Shown: positions 44,245 to 54,025 of the stretch, piece by piece | How positions within the stretch are numbered: position 1 is the stretch's first letter | How the letters are laid out: each line of letters opens with the position of its first letter | NCBI RefSeq assembly: GCF_001861355.1 | Contig: NZ_MASN01000041.1 | Coordinates: 62,001-126,000 of the forward strand | Source of the DNA: Natrialba sp. SSL1 | GTDB lineage: Archaea > Halobacteriota > Halobacteria > Halobacteriales > Natrialbaceae | DNA: 64,000 nt | Direction: 5' to 3' | Translations under genes and position numbers: made by a program | Notes under the pieces: generated by a model | Told to the model about the DNA's origin: nothing | Databases searched by the model: none | What the model saw: only the letters and a program-made list of their open reading frames with translations

Positions 44245-46398
44245 TTACTGCACCTTCTCACCCACGACAGCGTCGTCGTGAGTCGTCAGCAGATCCGCTT
44301 CGTCGCCCGCCGCGAGGATCATGCCGTTCGATTCGACGCCGAACAGCTCCGCGGGCTCCATGTTTGCGAGCAGGATGCACTTCTCGCCCGGCAGTTCGTC
44401 GAGGTCGTGCAGTTGCTTGATGCCTGCGACGACCTGTCGCGTCTCGAAGCCGATGTCGACCTCGAGCTTCGCGAGGTCGTCTGCACCCTCGATCCCCTCG
44501 GCCGACTCGATGCGACCGACGCGGATGTCGAGTTCCTGGAAGTCTTCGAAGCCGATACGCTCCTCGAGGAGCGGCTCGAGGTCGCCGGTGGCTGCGTCTT
44601 CGTCTTCATCTTCGTCTGCCATAGCAGCCGATTCGTCCGACGCGGTGTCGTCGCTTTCGGTTTCCTCGTCTGCGTCGCTCTCGTCATCATCGCCGGCCGC
44701 CGCAACTCGCTCCTCCAACTTCTCGTTCAGCTCCGCCACGCGATCGTCTTCGATCTTTTCGAAGAGCTCACCCGGCTCGTCGAAGTTTCGCGGCGGGGAC
44801 TCGAGTGCGTCCTCGAGATGGGCGTCTGCAACGTCGCCGTCTTCGCCTAACTGCTCCCAGAGCGCCTGGGCTTTGTCGGGGGCGATGGGGTCGAGAAGGA
44901 CGCCGACGGCCTTGGCGATCTGGACGCAGTCGCGGATGACCTGTGCGGCCTGCTCGGGGTCGTCGTCGGTGAGCTTCCAGGGCTCGTTGCGCTGGATGTA
45001 CTCGTTGCCGAACTGGGCGAGCTGCGTTGCGGCCTGGCCGATGCCGCGCAGCGAGTAGTCGTTGACGGCCTCGCGGGTTTGGCCAATGGCACCCTCGATA
45101 CGCTCTGTGACTTCTTCGGAGACGTCTGCCTCTGGCGTGCCCTCGTAGTTGCGGTAGGCGAACAGCAGCGATCGGTACCAGAAGTTGCCGACCGTTCCCA
45201 CTAACTCGCCGTTGACCTTCTCCTGGAAGGCGTCCCAGGAGAAGTCGACGTCCTGCTGGAGACCGCCCGTCGTGGTCAGGTAGTACCGCAGCAGGTCGGG
45301 GTGGAAGCCCTCCGCTAAGTACTCCTTCGCCCAAATTGCACGATTCCGGCTGGTAGAGAGGCCCTTGCCGTTGATCGTGATGAAGCCCGTTGCGGCGACT
45401 GCGCGGGGCTTGTTGTAGCCTGCGCCCTCGAGCATCGCGGGCCAGAAGATGGTGTGGTGCTGGATGATGTCGCGGCCGATGACGTGGACGATGTCACCGT
45501 CCTCTTTCCAGACGCGCTCCCAGTCGTACTCGTCGGTGCCGACGCGGTCTGCGTACTGCTTGGTCGAGGCGATGTACTCGACGGGGGCGTCGACCCAAAC
45601 GTAGAGGACGATGTCTTCCGTGGTCTCGCTATCTCCGTTTGGATAGTCGATCCCCCACTCCATGTCGCGGGTGAGACACCAGTCCTGCAGCCCCTCTTCG
45701 ATCCACTGCCGGGGCTGGTTGCGCGCGTTCGAGGTACCCTCGAGTCCGTCCAGGAACTCGGTGAGGAAGTCGGCGAACTCGGAGACCTCGAAGAACTTGT
45801 GCGTTCGGTCGCGGTACTCCGCTGCGTTGCCGGTGATCGTACTCGTTGGGTCCTCGACCTCGCCCGGTTCCAGGTGGCGCTGGCAGCCCTCGTCACACTC
45901 GTCGCCGCGGGCCTTCGCGCCGCAGTAGGGACAGGTTCCCTCGACGTAGCGGTCGGGCAGATACTGATCTGCGTCGGGGTCGTAGGCGACCTGAATCTCT
46001 TTCTCGTAGATGTACCCCTCGTCGTCCAGCGTGCGGACGATCTCCTGGGTCAGTTCGGTGTTCGTCTCGTCGTGGGTGTGGCCGTAGTTGTCGAAGTCGA
46101 CGTTGAACTTCGGGAACGTCTCCTCGTACTGTTCGTGCCACTCCATGGCAAACTCCTCGGGCGAGACGCCCTCCTCCTCGGCGTTGACGGCGACCGGCGT
46201 GCCGTGCATGTCCGAGCCGGAGACGTAGGCCGTCTCCTGGCCGAGCGTCTCGAGTGCGCGCGAGAATGCGTCTGCGCCGATATACCCCCGCAGGTGACCG
46301 ATGTGCAGGTCGCCGTTGGCGTAGGGCAACCCGCAGGTCACGACGGCGGGACGATCCGTCGGAAATGCGTCGTCAGTTGTTGTTGAATCCGTGCTCAT
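44245..46398 (-). CDS. metG: Methionyl-tRNA synthetase
   Basis: 717 aa. Class I signatures: HIGH at 32-35 (GLPYANGDLHIGHLRGY) and the KMSKS-like GKGLSTSRN. A zinc knuckle is formed by CPYCGAKARGDECDEGC. The C-terminal tRNA-binding (EMAP/Arc1p-like) domain begins near residue 600 after an Asp/Glu/Ala/Ser linker and reads EERIGFEDFQELDIRVGRIE. Start at the ATG 46398. No T-box-like or other leader is visible. Long antisense ORFs here are shadows. Confidence 0.95.
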   Translation of the reverse strand: MSTDSTTTDDAFPTDRPAVVTCGLPYANGDLHIGHLRGYIGADAFSRALETLGQETAYVSGSDMHGTPVAVNAEEEGVSPEEFAMEWHEQYEETFPKFNVDFDNYGHTHDETNTELTQEIVRTLDDEGYIYEKEIQVAYDPDADQYLPDRYVEGTCPYCGAKARGDECDEGCQRHLEPGEVEDPTSTITGNAAEYRDRTHKFFEVSEFADFLTEFLDGLEGTSNARNQPRQWIEEGLQDWCLTRDMEWGIDYPNGDSETTEDIVLYVWVDAPVEYIASTKQYADRVGTDEYDWERVWKEDGDIVHVIGRDIIQHHTIFWPAMLEGAGYNKPRAVAATGFITINGKGLSTSRNRAIWAKEYLAEGFHPDLLRYYLTTTGGLQQDVDFSWDAFQEKVNGELVGTVGNFWYRSLLFAYRNYEGTPEADVSEEVTERIEGAIGQTREAVNDYSLRGIGQAATQLAQFGNEYIQRNEPWKLTDDDPEQAAQVIRDCVQIAKAVGVLLDPIAPDKAQALWEQLGEDGDVADAHLEDALESPPRNFDEPGELFEKIEDDRVAELNEKLEERVAAAGDDDESDADEETESDDTASDESAAMADEDEDEDAATGDLEPLLEERIGFEDFQELDIRVGRIESAEGIEGADDLAKLEVDIGFETRQVVAGIKQLHDLDELPGEKCILLANMEPAELFGVESNGMILAAGDEADLLTTHDDAVVGEKVQ

Positions 46399-46786
46399 AT
46401 GCGTGTTCTGTCGGTGGCGGGCGTAAAACCCGCCGGTTTGGGATTGGGTTTGGGTTCGGTCTGCTCGCTTCGCCAGTGGTCTCGCTCACGAGTCTGCTCG
46501 TCAGTCGGCGGTGAGCAGTAACCGGAAAGCGGGAAGCGGTAAACGGTGACCAGTGCCCCGTGAGCAGAGCAGTGGTCCAATCGATCGAACCGAGTTTCGC
46601 GCCACGAGGAACCCGTATGACCGGATGCGGTCGTGATGCTCTACTCGGTGACGGCGCTGTCGCTACATTCGCATTGGGCGAGAACAGACGGGAACGAGAG
46701 CGCACGTCGTCATCTGTATCCAATCCTAGACGGTCCGCGTCCATAACTGTTGGTACTCGAGTACTCCTCACCGACACGGCCCCAGG
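46399..46786. other. Intergenic stretch with heptamer repeats
   Basis: 388 bp between the metG start and the stop of a small membrane protein gene, both minus strand. About 46470-46576 is a degenerate 7-bp array (listed separately). The rest includes an ACTCGAGT palindrome near 46755 but no ORF with acidic haloarchaeal composition, no RNA-like fold and no clear TATA box. Confidence 0.5.
46470..46576 (-). repeat. 7-bp tandem array upstream of metG
   Basis: On the minus strand the units read CTGGTCA, CCGTTTA, CCGCTTC, CCGCTTT, CCGGTTA, CTGCTCA, CCGCCGA, CTGACGA, and later CTGGCGA in the same phase; consensus about CYGNYNA. The clearest nine units are 46514-46576; the rest is weaker. Similar to the CYGGNTA array near 31.7 kb. 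Confidence 0.6.
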
Positions 46787-47158
46787 TCATCCGTCGTCGC
46801 CATCGGTAGCAGTGCCGTCGTCAGACCCGGCAGCCGGCTCCGCGTCCCAGATCGCCGGAAAGAGATCCAACCGGCTCCCGAGCAGCAATCCAGCACCCAT
46901 CAGCCCGAACCCACCGAAGGTGACGAGAAACGTCAGCAGATCGAAATCGACGACGAGCGCGACGGCGGCACCGACCCAGGCGAGCCAGCCGAGCGCTTCC
47001 CAGGGCCGCCCGCCATAGAGCCGCCAGACCGACAGCGAGAGAACGAACCCGCCGAAGGCGGCTGCAACCGCGATTTGCTCGAATGACAGCGTCAACGAGG
47101 CGACGGCCAACAGTGCGAAGCCGACGAGCGCAACGCCATCGATCCGATCGAGCGCCAT
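46787..47158 (-). CDS. Small four-helix membrane protein
   Basis: 123 aa from the ATG at 47158. Four hydrophobic segments: GVALVGFALLAVASLTLSF, IAVAAAFGGFVLSLSVW, WLAWVGAAVALVVDF and FLVTFGGFGLMGAGLLLG, then a short acidic tail. No family recognised. It diverges from nothing; mfnA lies upstream on the same strand (46 bp), so it may be the distal gene of that transcript. Confidence 0.72.
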   Translation of the reverse strand: MALDRIDGVALVGFALLAVASLTLSFEQIAVAAAFGGFVLSLSVWRLYGGRPWEALGWLAWVGAAVALVVDFDLLTFLVTFGGFGLMGAGLLLGSRLDLFPAIWDAEPAAGSDDGTATDGDDG

Positions 47159-47204
47159 ACACACCTCTCGCGGCGGCGATGATAAACGAGTATCGAAACC
47201 AGCA

Positions 47205-48329
47205 TCACGTCGTCGCGGCTGGTGTCTCCGACTCGGACTCGAGTGCATCGATCTCAGCGACGAACGACTCGAGTTGCGCTCGCGTCACGTGGGGCATGCA
47301 GACGACCCGGAGTTCGCCGCTGCCGGTGCTGGAAATTCGCCAGCCGGCCTCGCGAAGCGCCTCGAACGTGGCCTGTGGCAGGTCGGCTGCGACGAGCGGG
47401 AGTTCGGGATCGACGACGTCGTACCCCAGGGCTGCCAGTTCGGCCGCGAGCCACTCGGCGTTGGCCTGCGAGCGCTCGTACTGCTCGCGGTAGCCGTCGG
47501 GCCAGAGTTCGGTCATCGCGGCGACGGCGCTGGCGACGCCGGCACCCGAACGGGTGCCGGTGAGCGTCGCCTGCGAGGTGGACTCGAGATACGGCGTGTC
47601 GACGGCGAGTTCGTCGAGCAGCGTCTCGTCGCGGACCAACAAACCGCCAGCGGGGACCGCGGCCTGGCCCATCTTGTGGGGGTCGATCGCCATCGTGTCG
47701 ACGGGTGCGTGGTCGAACTGCCATGCGTGGTCGGTAAAGGGCAGGACGAACCCGCCCCAGGCGGCGTCGACGTGGAGCAGTGCGTCGACGGACTGTGCAA
47801 TCTCGCCGAGTTCGGGAATCGGATCGACGCGACCGTACTCGGTCGTGCCGGCGACGCCGACGACCATCGCCGTGGTTTCGTCGACGCAGGCGCGGACGGC
47901 CTCGAGATCGACGCGGTGGTCGTCGTCGGTGGGGACCAGTTCAAGGTCGACGCCGAGCACGTTCGCCGCCTTCTGGAAGCTGAAGTGGCCCGATTCGGGC
48001 ATGACGACGGTCGGCGTCTCGGGTGTCTCGGGTGTCCCGGACATCTCGCCTCCCGTAGCCGTCGTTCTGGCGCGCTCGCGGGCGATCCGAACGGCCTGAA
48101 TATTCGCCTCCGTGCCGCCGCTCGCGACGTAGCCGGCGGGGTCATCGAGACCGGCGACCTCGCCCAGCAGTTCGATGGCCTCGTCCTCCAGGGCCGAAAT
48201 CGTGGGGTAGGTTCCCGGATCGCCGGGGTTCGTCGCGAGAAATCGTTCGGCCGCCTCGCGCGCGACCGGATGGGGTGTCGTACACATCGAGGAGAGCACC
48301 CGGTCGAACGCTTGGGGCTCGCGTTGCAT
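47205..48329 (-). CDS. mfnA: L-aspartate/L-tyrosine decarboxylase MfnA
   Basis: PLP enzyme of the group II decarboxylase family. 374 aa, with [19 protein letters not shown] (substrate/PLP loop), [20 protein letters not shown] and the PLP-Lys motif [17 protein letters not shown]. In haloarchaea, which lack methanofuran, the role is taken to be beta-alanine production from aspartate for coenzyme A. Length and start are normal. Confidence 0.93.
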   Translation of the reverse strand: MQREPQAFDRVLSSMCTTPHPVAREAAERFLATNPGDPGTYPTISALEDEAIELLGEVAGLDDPAGYVASGGTEANIQAVRIARERARTTATGGEMSGTPETPETPTVVMPESGHFSFQKAANVLGVDLELVPTDDDHRVDLEAVRACVDETTAMVVGVAGTTEYGRVDPIPELGEIAQSVDALLHVDAAWGGFVLPFTDHAWQFDHAPVDTMAIDPHKMGQAAVPAGGLLVRDETLLDELAVDTPYLESTSQATLTGTRSGAGVASAVAAMTELWPDGYREQYERSQANAEWLAAELAALGYDVVDPELPLVAADLPQATFEALREAGWRISSTGSGELRVVCMPHVTRAQLESFVAEIDALESESETPAATT

Positions 48330-48431
48330 ATCTCGTCGGTGGGTCGTCCGGCGTTTAGTCGTTGCGTTTACCGACTCTCGGCGTGAAAGGAGCCCTGACC
48401 GGAGCCGAAGACGTGACCGGACGGAGCGCTG

Positions 48432-50798
48432 TTAGCGAACCGAATCGAGCAAGAGCTTCTGTTCGACGCGCTTGACCTCGTGCTGGACGTCGCGGACGGC
48501 GTCGATGTTCGCCGAAATCGAGCTAATGCCTTCGTTGACGAGGAACTGCGCCATCTCGGGCTTCGAGCCGGCCTGGCCGCAGATGCTCGTGTTCACGTCG
48601 TGCTCGCGGCAGGTCTCGATCACGTCACCGATCAGTCGCAGCACGGAGGGGTGCAGTTCGTCGAACCGGTCTGCGACGTGCTCGTTGTTCCGATCCACGG
48701 CGAGCGTGTACTGCGTGAGGTCGTTCGTGCCGAAGGAGGCGAAGTCGATGCCCGCGTCCGCCATCTCCTCGACTGCAAGCGCGGAGGCTGGCGTCTCGAT
48801 CATCACACCCCACTTGCGCTTCTCGGGGTCGATGCCGGCTTCTTCCATCAGGCGCTTGGCCTGATAGACGTCCTCGGCGTCGTTGACCAGCGGGAACATG
48901 ATCTCGACGTTGTCGTAGCCCATCTCGTAGAGCCGGCGGAACGCCTCGAGTTCGTGGGCGAACACGTCGGGACGGTCGAGCGAACGGCGGATGCCGCGGT
49001 AGCCGAGCATCGGGTTGTGCTCCTCCGGTTCGTCTGCGCCGCCCTCGAGTTGCCGGAACTCGTCGGTGGGCGCATCGAGGGTGCGGGTACGGACCGGGCG
49101 CGGGTAGAACTCGTCGGCGACGCCGCGGATACCCTCGACGAGTTCGGTAATGTAGGCGTCCTCGCCGTTTTCCTCGATGTACTTGGCTGGCGTCTGGTTC
49201 AGCGAGAGGATCATGTGCTCCATGCGCAGCAGGCCGACGCCGTCGGCACCGGTCGCGGCCGCGCGTTCGGCGGCTTCGGGGATGGAGACGTTGACCTTCA
49301 CCTCCGTCGCGGTCATCGGTTTGACCGGCGACTGTGGGCGGACCTCCTCGACTGGTTCGGTCTCCTCCTCGGGTTCGACTTCCTGTCCCTCGAGTACTGC
49401 GCCCTTGTCGCCGTCGAGCGTGACGACGCGGCCGTCCTCCAGAACGGTCGTCGCGTTCGTCGTGCCGACGACGGCGGGGACGCCGAGTTCGCGCGAGACG
49501 ATGGCGGCGTGGCTGGTCATGCCGCCCTCGTCGGTGACGATGCCGGCGGCGCGTTTCATCGCCGGCACCATGTCGGGCATCGTCATCTCGGTGACGATGA
49601 TGTCGCCGTCGCTGACCTTGTCGAGGTCGTCGAGTTTCGTGACGATCCGGGCGGCCCCGCTGACGGTGCCGGGACTCGAGCCGAGGCCGTCAACGAGCAT
49701 GCCGCCGGAGCCGGACTCGGCCCCGTTCGTGTCGGCACCTGCGGCGTCGTCGCTACTCTCGGCGGCCGCGGCACTGCCGCTTCCGTCGGTGATCCCCTGT
49801 GTGGCGTCGATACCGCCAGCGGCCGATCCCGATGCGGCGTCGGCCGCGCTCTCGCTGTCGTCGATCGTCGTGATCGGGCGGGACTGGAGCATGTAGACGT
49901 CGCCGCCGGCAATTGCCCACTCGACGTCCTGTGGGGTCTCGTAGTGGTTCTCGACGCGCTCGCCGAGGTCGAGCAGGCGGTCGATTTCCTCGTCGTCGAT
50001 AACGCGGGCGTTCCGCTTGTCGTCTGGCACCTCGCGCTCGACGGTTGTGCCCGTCTCCTCGTCCTTCACGTGCATCACCTTCTTTTCGGCGACGCTGACG
50101 TCGACCGAGCGGTCTTCGCGCTCGACGACGTAATTGTCCGGCGAGACGGCCCCGGAGACGACCGCTTCGCCGAGCCCCCACGCGGCCTCGATGATCATCG
50201 TCGGATCGCCAGTCGAGGGGTGGCTGGTGAACATCACGCCGGATTTCTCGGCGTCGACCATCTGCTGGACGACGACGGCGATGTTGACCGCCGAGTGGTC
50301 GAAGCCCTGCTCCTGGCGGTAGTAGATCGCTCGCTGCGTAAAGAGAGACGCCCAACACTCACGGACGCGCTCGAGCAGGTTCTCCTCGGTCACATTGAGG
50401 AACGTCTCCTGCTGGCCCGCGAACGACGCGTCCGGCAGGTCTTCGGCGGTCGCGGAGGAGCGAACGGCGACGAACGCCTCGCCGTCCCCAACCTCGCGAT
50501 AGGACTCCAGAATTTCCTCGCGCAACTCGTCGGGGAACGGCGTCTCGAGAATGAGTTCCTGTGCGCGGTCTGCTGCAGCCGCGAGCGCACTCGAGTCCTC
50601 GACATCGACGTCGACGGCGGCGAAGAGTTCCTCGTCGATCTCGGCCGATTCGATGAACGATCGGTAGGTTCCGGCGGTCACGACGAAACCTGGGGGGACG
50701 GGGAGCCCGGCTCCGGTAAGTTCGCCAAGGGAGGCACCTTTGCCGCCGACTTTCTCGAGGTCGCCGGCGCTGATCTCGTCCAGCCAGAGTACAGCCAT
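48432..50798 (-). CDS. ppsA: Phosphoenolpyruvate synthase
   Basis: Makes PEP from pyruvate, ATP and water for gluconeogenesis. 788 aa from the ATG at 50798 (MAVLWLDEISAGDLEKVGGK). The ATP-grasp half is 1-312; a Ser/Ala/Gly/Asp-rich linker (about 313-368) precedes the swivelling domain with the phosphorylated His430 (DEGGMTSHAAIVSRELGVPA). The C-terminal PEP-binding barrel ends near TSICGQAGSKPEMAQFLV. The linker is longer than usual. It catalyses the reverse of the pyruvate kinase reaction encoded elsewhere in the window. Confidence 0.95.
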   Translation of the reverse strand: MAVLWLDEISAGDLEKVGGKGASLGELTGAGLPVPPGFVVTAGTYRSFIESAEIDEELFAAVDVDVEDSSALAAAADRAQELILETPFPDELREEILESYREVGDGEAFVAVRSSATAEDLPDASFAGQQETFLNVTEENLLERVRECWASLFTQRAIYYRQEQGFDHSAVNIAVVVQQMVDAEKSGVMFTSHPSTGDPTMIIEAAWGLGEAVVSGAVSPDNYVVEREDRSVDVSVAEKKVMHVKDEETGTTVEREVPDDKRNARVIDDEEIDRLLDLGERVENHYETPQDVEWAIAGGDVYMLQSRPITTIDDSESAADAASGSAAGGIDATQGITDGSGSAAAAESSDDAAGADTNGAESGSGGMLVDGLGSSPGTVSGAARIVTKLDDLDKVSDGDIIVTEMTMPDMVPAMKRAAGIVTDEGGMTSHAAIVSRELGVPAVVGTTNATTVLEDGRVVTLDGDKGAVLEGQEVEPEEETEPVEEVRPQSPVKPMTATEVKVNVSIPEAAERAAATGADGVGLLRMEHMILSLNQTPAKYIEENGEDAYITELVEGIRGVADEFYPRPVRTRTLDAPTDEFRQLEGGADEPEEHNPMLGYRGIRRSLDRPDVFAHELEAFRRLYEMGYDNVEIMFPLVNDAEDVYQAKRLMEEAGIDPEKRKWGVMIETPASALAVEEMADAGIDFASFGTNDLTQYTLAVDRNNEHVADRFDELHPSVLRLIGDVIETCREHDVNTSICGQAGSKPEMAQFLVNEGISSISANIDAVRDVQHEVKRVEQKLLLDSVR

Positions 50799-50929
50799 CT
50801 GTAGTCGTGTGGACACCGGATTCGATTAAGAAGGTTGCGAACGAGGGGCATGTTTCGCAACTCGGAACTGAATGAACCATCGGACGGCGCGGCGATTTTC
50901 ACCGCGGTTTGTGATCGAGAAAGCGACAG

Positions 50930-51841
50930 TTAGGCCTCGAGGATCTCGTCCTCGTCGTCCTCGGGGATCACGATCGAACCATCGAGTGTGGTCACACCGC
51001 GTCCACCGACGCGAACCGTGGTCCCCTCGAGTTCCACTCGCACGTAGCCAGGCCGGTCGACGTAGTGGCCCTGCTCGAGTCGGAGTTCCTCCGGCAGGTC
51101 GTCGTCGAACGCCCCGAAGTGATCGAGGTAGGCTGCGACTGCGCCGCTCGCGGTGCCGGTGACGGGATCTTCGGGGATGCCAGCACCAGGCGCGAACATT
51201 CGTCCGTGTAGCGTCGACTCCCGGTCGAGCGCGTCGAACGTAAACAGATAGACGCCGGCCGCGTCGAACTCGTCGGTGAGTTCCTCGACGGCGGCCATAT
51301 CGGGCGCTGCGTCGCCGAGATCCGAGAGATACGTGATCGGAACGACGAGGAACGGCAGCCCCGTCGAGGACACCGCGAGAGGGATGTCATCGCGCGCGCC
51401 CTCGAGTGCAGCCTGCTCGACGCCGAGAACCTCGGCGGCGCGGGCGTAGGAGAGGTCGACCTCACGGACCTGCGGCGCGTTCTGGGTCATCCAGACCGTG
51501 CCGTCCTCGCTGACGTCGATGTCGAGAACGCCGACGTTCGTCTCGAGTGTGGTGGTGCCAGGCTCCAGACCCTCGTCGTAGAGGTGGGCGAACGAGCCGA
51601 TGGTTGCGTGGCCACAGAGGTCGACCTCCTGTGTCGGTGTGAAGTACTGGACGCGGTAGTTGGCCTCGTCGCTCTCCTGCAGAAACGCGGTTTCGCTCAC
51701 GGCCATCTCGTCGGCGATGGCCTGCATCTGGCTCTCCGAGAGGTCGTCGGCCTCGGGGACGACGCCGGCCGGGTTGCCGGTGCACGGGTCGTTGGTGAAG
51801 GCGTCGACCTGTAGAATTCGAGTGGTCGTCGTCGTGCTCAT
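50930..51841 (-). CDS. PhzF-family isomerase
   Basis: 303 aa from the ATG at 51841. The diaminopimelate-epimerase-like fold is evident in VDAFTNDPCTGNPAGVVPEA, QYFTPTQEVDLCGHATIGSF (catalytic Glu region near the N-terminus is SETAFLQ) and EDPVTGTASGAVAAYLDHFG. Outside phenazine pathways most members have no known substrate. Start is set by the typical short polar leader MSTTTTTRILQVDAF. Confidence 0.9.
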   Translation of the reverse strand: MSTTTTTRILQVDAFTNDPCTGNPAGVVPEADDLSESQMQAIADEMAVSETAFLQESDEANYRVQYFTPTQEVDLCGHATIGSFAHLYDEGLEPGTTTLETNVGVLDIDVSEDGTVWMTQNAPQVREVDLSYARAAEVLGVEQAALEGARDDIPLAVSSTGLPFLVVPITYLSDLGDAAPDMAAVEELTDEFDAAGVYLFTFDALDRESTLHGRMFAPGAGIPEDPVTGTASGAVAAYLDHFGAFDDDLPEELRLEQGHYVDRPGYVRVELEGTTVRVGGRGVTTLDGSIVIPEDDEDEILEA

Positions 51842-51987
51842 ACGGTGACGTTTCACGCGGGGATATTCCATCTTTCCACTCGCGTTCCGGTACCGGGCCA
51901 ACTGCACCTGTTGCACACCGACTTTCCGTGGCTACTGTCGGCAACGGATGGACTACGTTAGCGAGCGGATCGTCGGTTCGTGAAACC

Positions 51988-52036
51988 CAGTCAGCTCTCA
52001 GCTGTCAGCAGCCAGTTGCCAGCTGGTGGCCGTCAG
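51988..52036 (-). repeat. 7-bp tandem array overlapping the end of thiC
   Basis: On the minus strand the units read CTGACGG, CCACCAG, CTGGCAA, CTGGCTG, CTGACAG, CTGAGAG, CTGACTG; consensus CTGRCAG. The first overlaps the thiC stop codon and the rest lie in the gap toward the PhzF gene. Same unit length and CTGR core as the array at 34653. Confidence 0.65.
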
Positions 52037-53544
52037 TCGTCGCTCTCGGCCGGCGTCTCCGCAGTCTCCTCGAGTTCACCTTCGGTTCTATCGTTCCCGG
52101 TGACTCTCTCGACACTATCGGCTGGTCCGTCGTCACTGTTTGCGCCGAACAGTTCCGACGCCGCACCCTCGTGGGTGCCGACTGGTGGGAGATTGACCTC
52201 GGCAGCGGGGGACGACTCGAGGTCCGTTTTCGTGTCCGTCTCGAGGGCCGCCATCTCGCCGGCCGCCCGTGCGTCTTGGTCGATCCGCATCGAGCAGAAC
52301 TCGACGCCACACATGGAGCAGAAGCGCGCCTCCTTGTAGTTATCCTCAGGGAGCGTCTGGTCGTGGTACCCGCGCGCCCGGTCAGGGTCCAGTGCGAGTT
52401 GGAACTGCTCGCGCCAGTCGAACGCGTATCGCGCTTCCGAGAGGGCGTCGTCCCAGTCGCGTGCGCCCGGTCGTTCGGTCCCGACGTCGCCCGCGTGGGC
52501 GGCGATCCGGTAGGCTGCCAGCCCCTCGCGAACGTCCTCCTCGTCTGGCAATCCGAGATGCTCCTTCGGCGTCACGTAACAGAGCATCGCCGCGCCGGCC
52601 TGTGCCGCCATCGCCGCGCCGATCGCGCTCGTGATGTGGTCGTAGCCGGGCGCGATGTCGGTCACCAGCGGCCCGAGGACGTAGAACGGTGCGCCGTCAC
52701 AGACCTCCTGCTGGCGCTCGACGTTCTCGGCCACCTTGTGCATCGGGATGTGGCCCGGCCCTTCGACCATCACCTGCACGTCCTTCTCCCAGGCGCGGCG
52801 AGTCAGTTCGCCCAGCGTGTCGAGTTCGGCGTACTGGGCTTCGTCACACGCGTCTGCGAGCGATCCCGGGCGGAGGCTGTCTCCGAGACTGAACGTCACG
52901 TCGTGCTCGGCGAAGATCTCACAGATTTCGTCGTAGACCTGAAAGAGCGGGTTCTGTTCGCCGTTCTCTTCCATCCACTTCGCCATGATCGAGCCACCGC
53001 GGGAGACGATTCCCGTGGTTCGGCCCTCGGTCAGCGGGAGGTGCTCCGCCAAAATCCCGGCGTGGATCGTCATGTAGTCGACGCCCTGCTCGGCCTGTTT
53101 TTCGATGATCTCGAGTAGTAGGTCTGTGGTAATCTCCTCGGGACTCTCGGCTCGTTTGACGGCCTCGTACAGCGGCACCGTGCCGATCGGAACCGGTGAG
53201 TGCTCGACGTGCATCTCACGAATCTCGTCTAAGTCGGTTCCCGTACTGAGATCCATCACCGTATCCGCGCCGTAGTGGACCGCCGTGTGGAGCTTCTCGA
53301 GTTCGGTCTCGCGATCGCTCGTCGTCTCGCTGTTGCCGATGTTGGCGTTGACCTTCGTGGCGAACTCGCGGCCGATGATCATCGGATCGAGTGCGTCGTG
53401 ATGCCGGTTGGCCGGGATTACAGCCTGTCCATCCGCGACTTGCTGGCGGACGAACTCAGGGTCGCGGTTCTCGCGGGCGGCGACGCGCTCCATCGCTTCG
53501 GTTACGGTTCCGTTCCGGGCGGCTGCTAGCTGGGTTCGGCCCAT
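52033..53544 (-). CDS. thiC: Phosphomethylpyrimidine synthase ThiC
   Basis: Radical SAM enzyme that turns 5-aminoimidazole ribotide into the HMP-P pyrimidine of thiamine. 503 aa. N-terminus [20 protein letters not shown]; core motifs [40 protein letters not shown] and the C-terminal cluster motif [11 protein letters not shown]. The last 75 residues are a Glu/Asp/Thr tail. Likely leaderless: a TATA box is 28 bp upstream, leaving no room for a TPP riboswitch. Confidence 0.95.
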   Translation of the reverse strand: MGRTQLAAARNGTVTEAMERVAARENRDPEFVRQQVADGQAVIPANRHHDALDPMIIGREFATKVNANIGNSETTSDRETELEKLHTAVHYGADTVMDLSTGTDLDEIREMHVEHSPVPIGTVPLYEAVKRAESPEEITTDLLLEIIEKQAEQGVDYMTIHAGILAEHLPLTEGRTTGIVSRGGSIMAKWMEENGEQNPLFQVYDEICEIFAEHDVTFSLGDSLRPGSLADACDEAQYAELDTLGELTRRAWEKDVQVMVEGPGHIPMHKVAENVERQQEVCDGAPFYVLGPLVTDIAPGYDHITSAIGAAMAAQAGAAMLCYVTPKEHLGLPDEEDVREGLAAYRIAAHAGDVGTERPGARDWDDALSEARYAFDWREQFQLALDPDRARGYHDQTLPEDNYKEARFCSMCGVEFCSMRIDQDARAAGEMAALETDTKTDLESSPAAEVNLPPVGTHEGAASELFGANSDDGPADSVERVTGNDRTEGELEETAETPAESDD

Positions 53545-53566
53545 GAATAACTAGGTTGTATTACTA

Positions 53567-53580
53567 GATTATAAATCCGG
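53567..53580 (-). promoter_or_regulatory. thiC promoter, TATA box
   Basis: On the minus strand CCGGATTTATAATC places ATTTATAA about 28 bp before the thiC ATG, so transcription should begin at or within a few bases of the start codon. Confidence 0.7.
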
Positions 53581-54025
53581 CTTTCATCGTTCGGGTCCAT
53601 TGGATACTCAAGTGAGGTAAAGGGAGTGAGAGGCGGAGCAATTCCACTCAAACTACTCAGAGTGTCACCAATGAACACATTATTCCTAGGTGATTTCTCT
53701 GTGCAACAGTTCGGACACCGAATTGCTCAGCGTGCGAAATACACGGTTCCAAGCGCCCTCACGGCCTGTATCGGTGGATGGGTGAGGAATCCCTTCGCTA
53801 CTCTCAATTCCGATTTGCGTTAGTTGACGCGACTTTCCGTTCAGTTTGGCGTTCGAATCCACCTAAATCTGCAGCAAGCCGTGTACAAAATCTGAATGGT
53901 CTTGACAACCTATATCGATGGGCTGCAATCGATCGATTGTACTCGAGCTAACGGGTGAAAAGATATGTTCAGTGACACTGTCGCGTTGAGCAATAGCAGA
54001 CCAATTCATTGTGACGTGAGAGTCG
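53581..54025. other. Lower-GC intergenic stretch, possible degraded gene
   Basis: 445 bp near 50% GC by eye, lower than its neighbours. A 57-codon ORF at 53778-53951 (plus) starts MGEESLRYSQFRFALVDATF and ends LYRWAAIDRLYSS; the same frame is open back to about 53693 without a start. It is basic and Ser/Arg/Trp-rich, unlike native proteins here. I do not recognise it. A 66-codon ORF from 53626 overlaps it in another frame. The region also has to contain the acyltransferase promoter. Confidence 0.45.

Noticed and set aside
53545-53580. TPP riboswitch upstream of thiC
   Set aside because: The TATA box is only about 28 bp from the ATG, leaving no leader.
53850-53865. tRNA-like GTTCGAATCC sequence
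   Set aside because: Flanking bases do not form a T-arm or acceptor stem; no cloverleaf.
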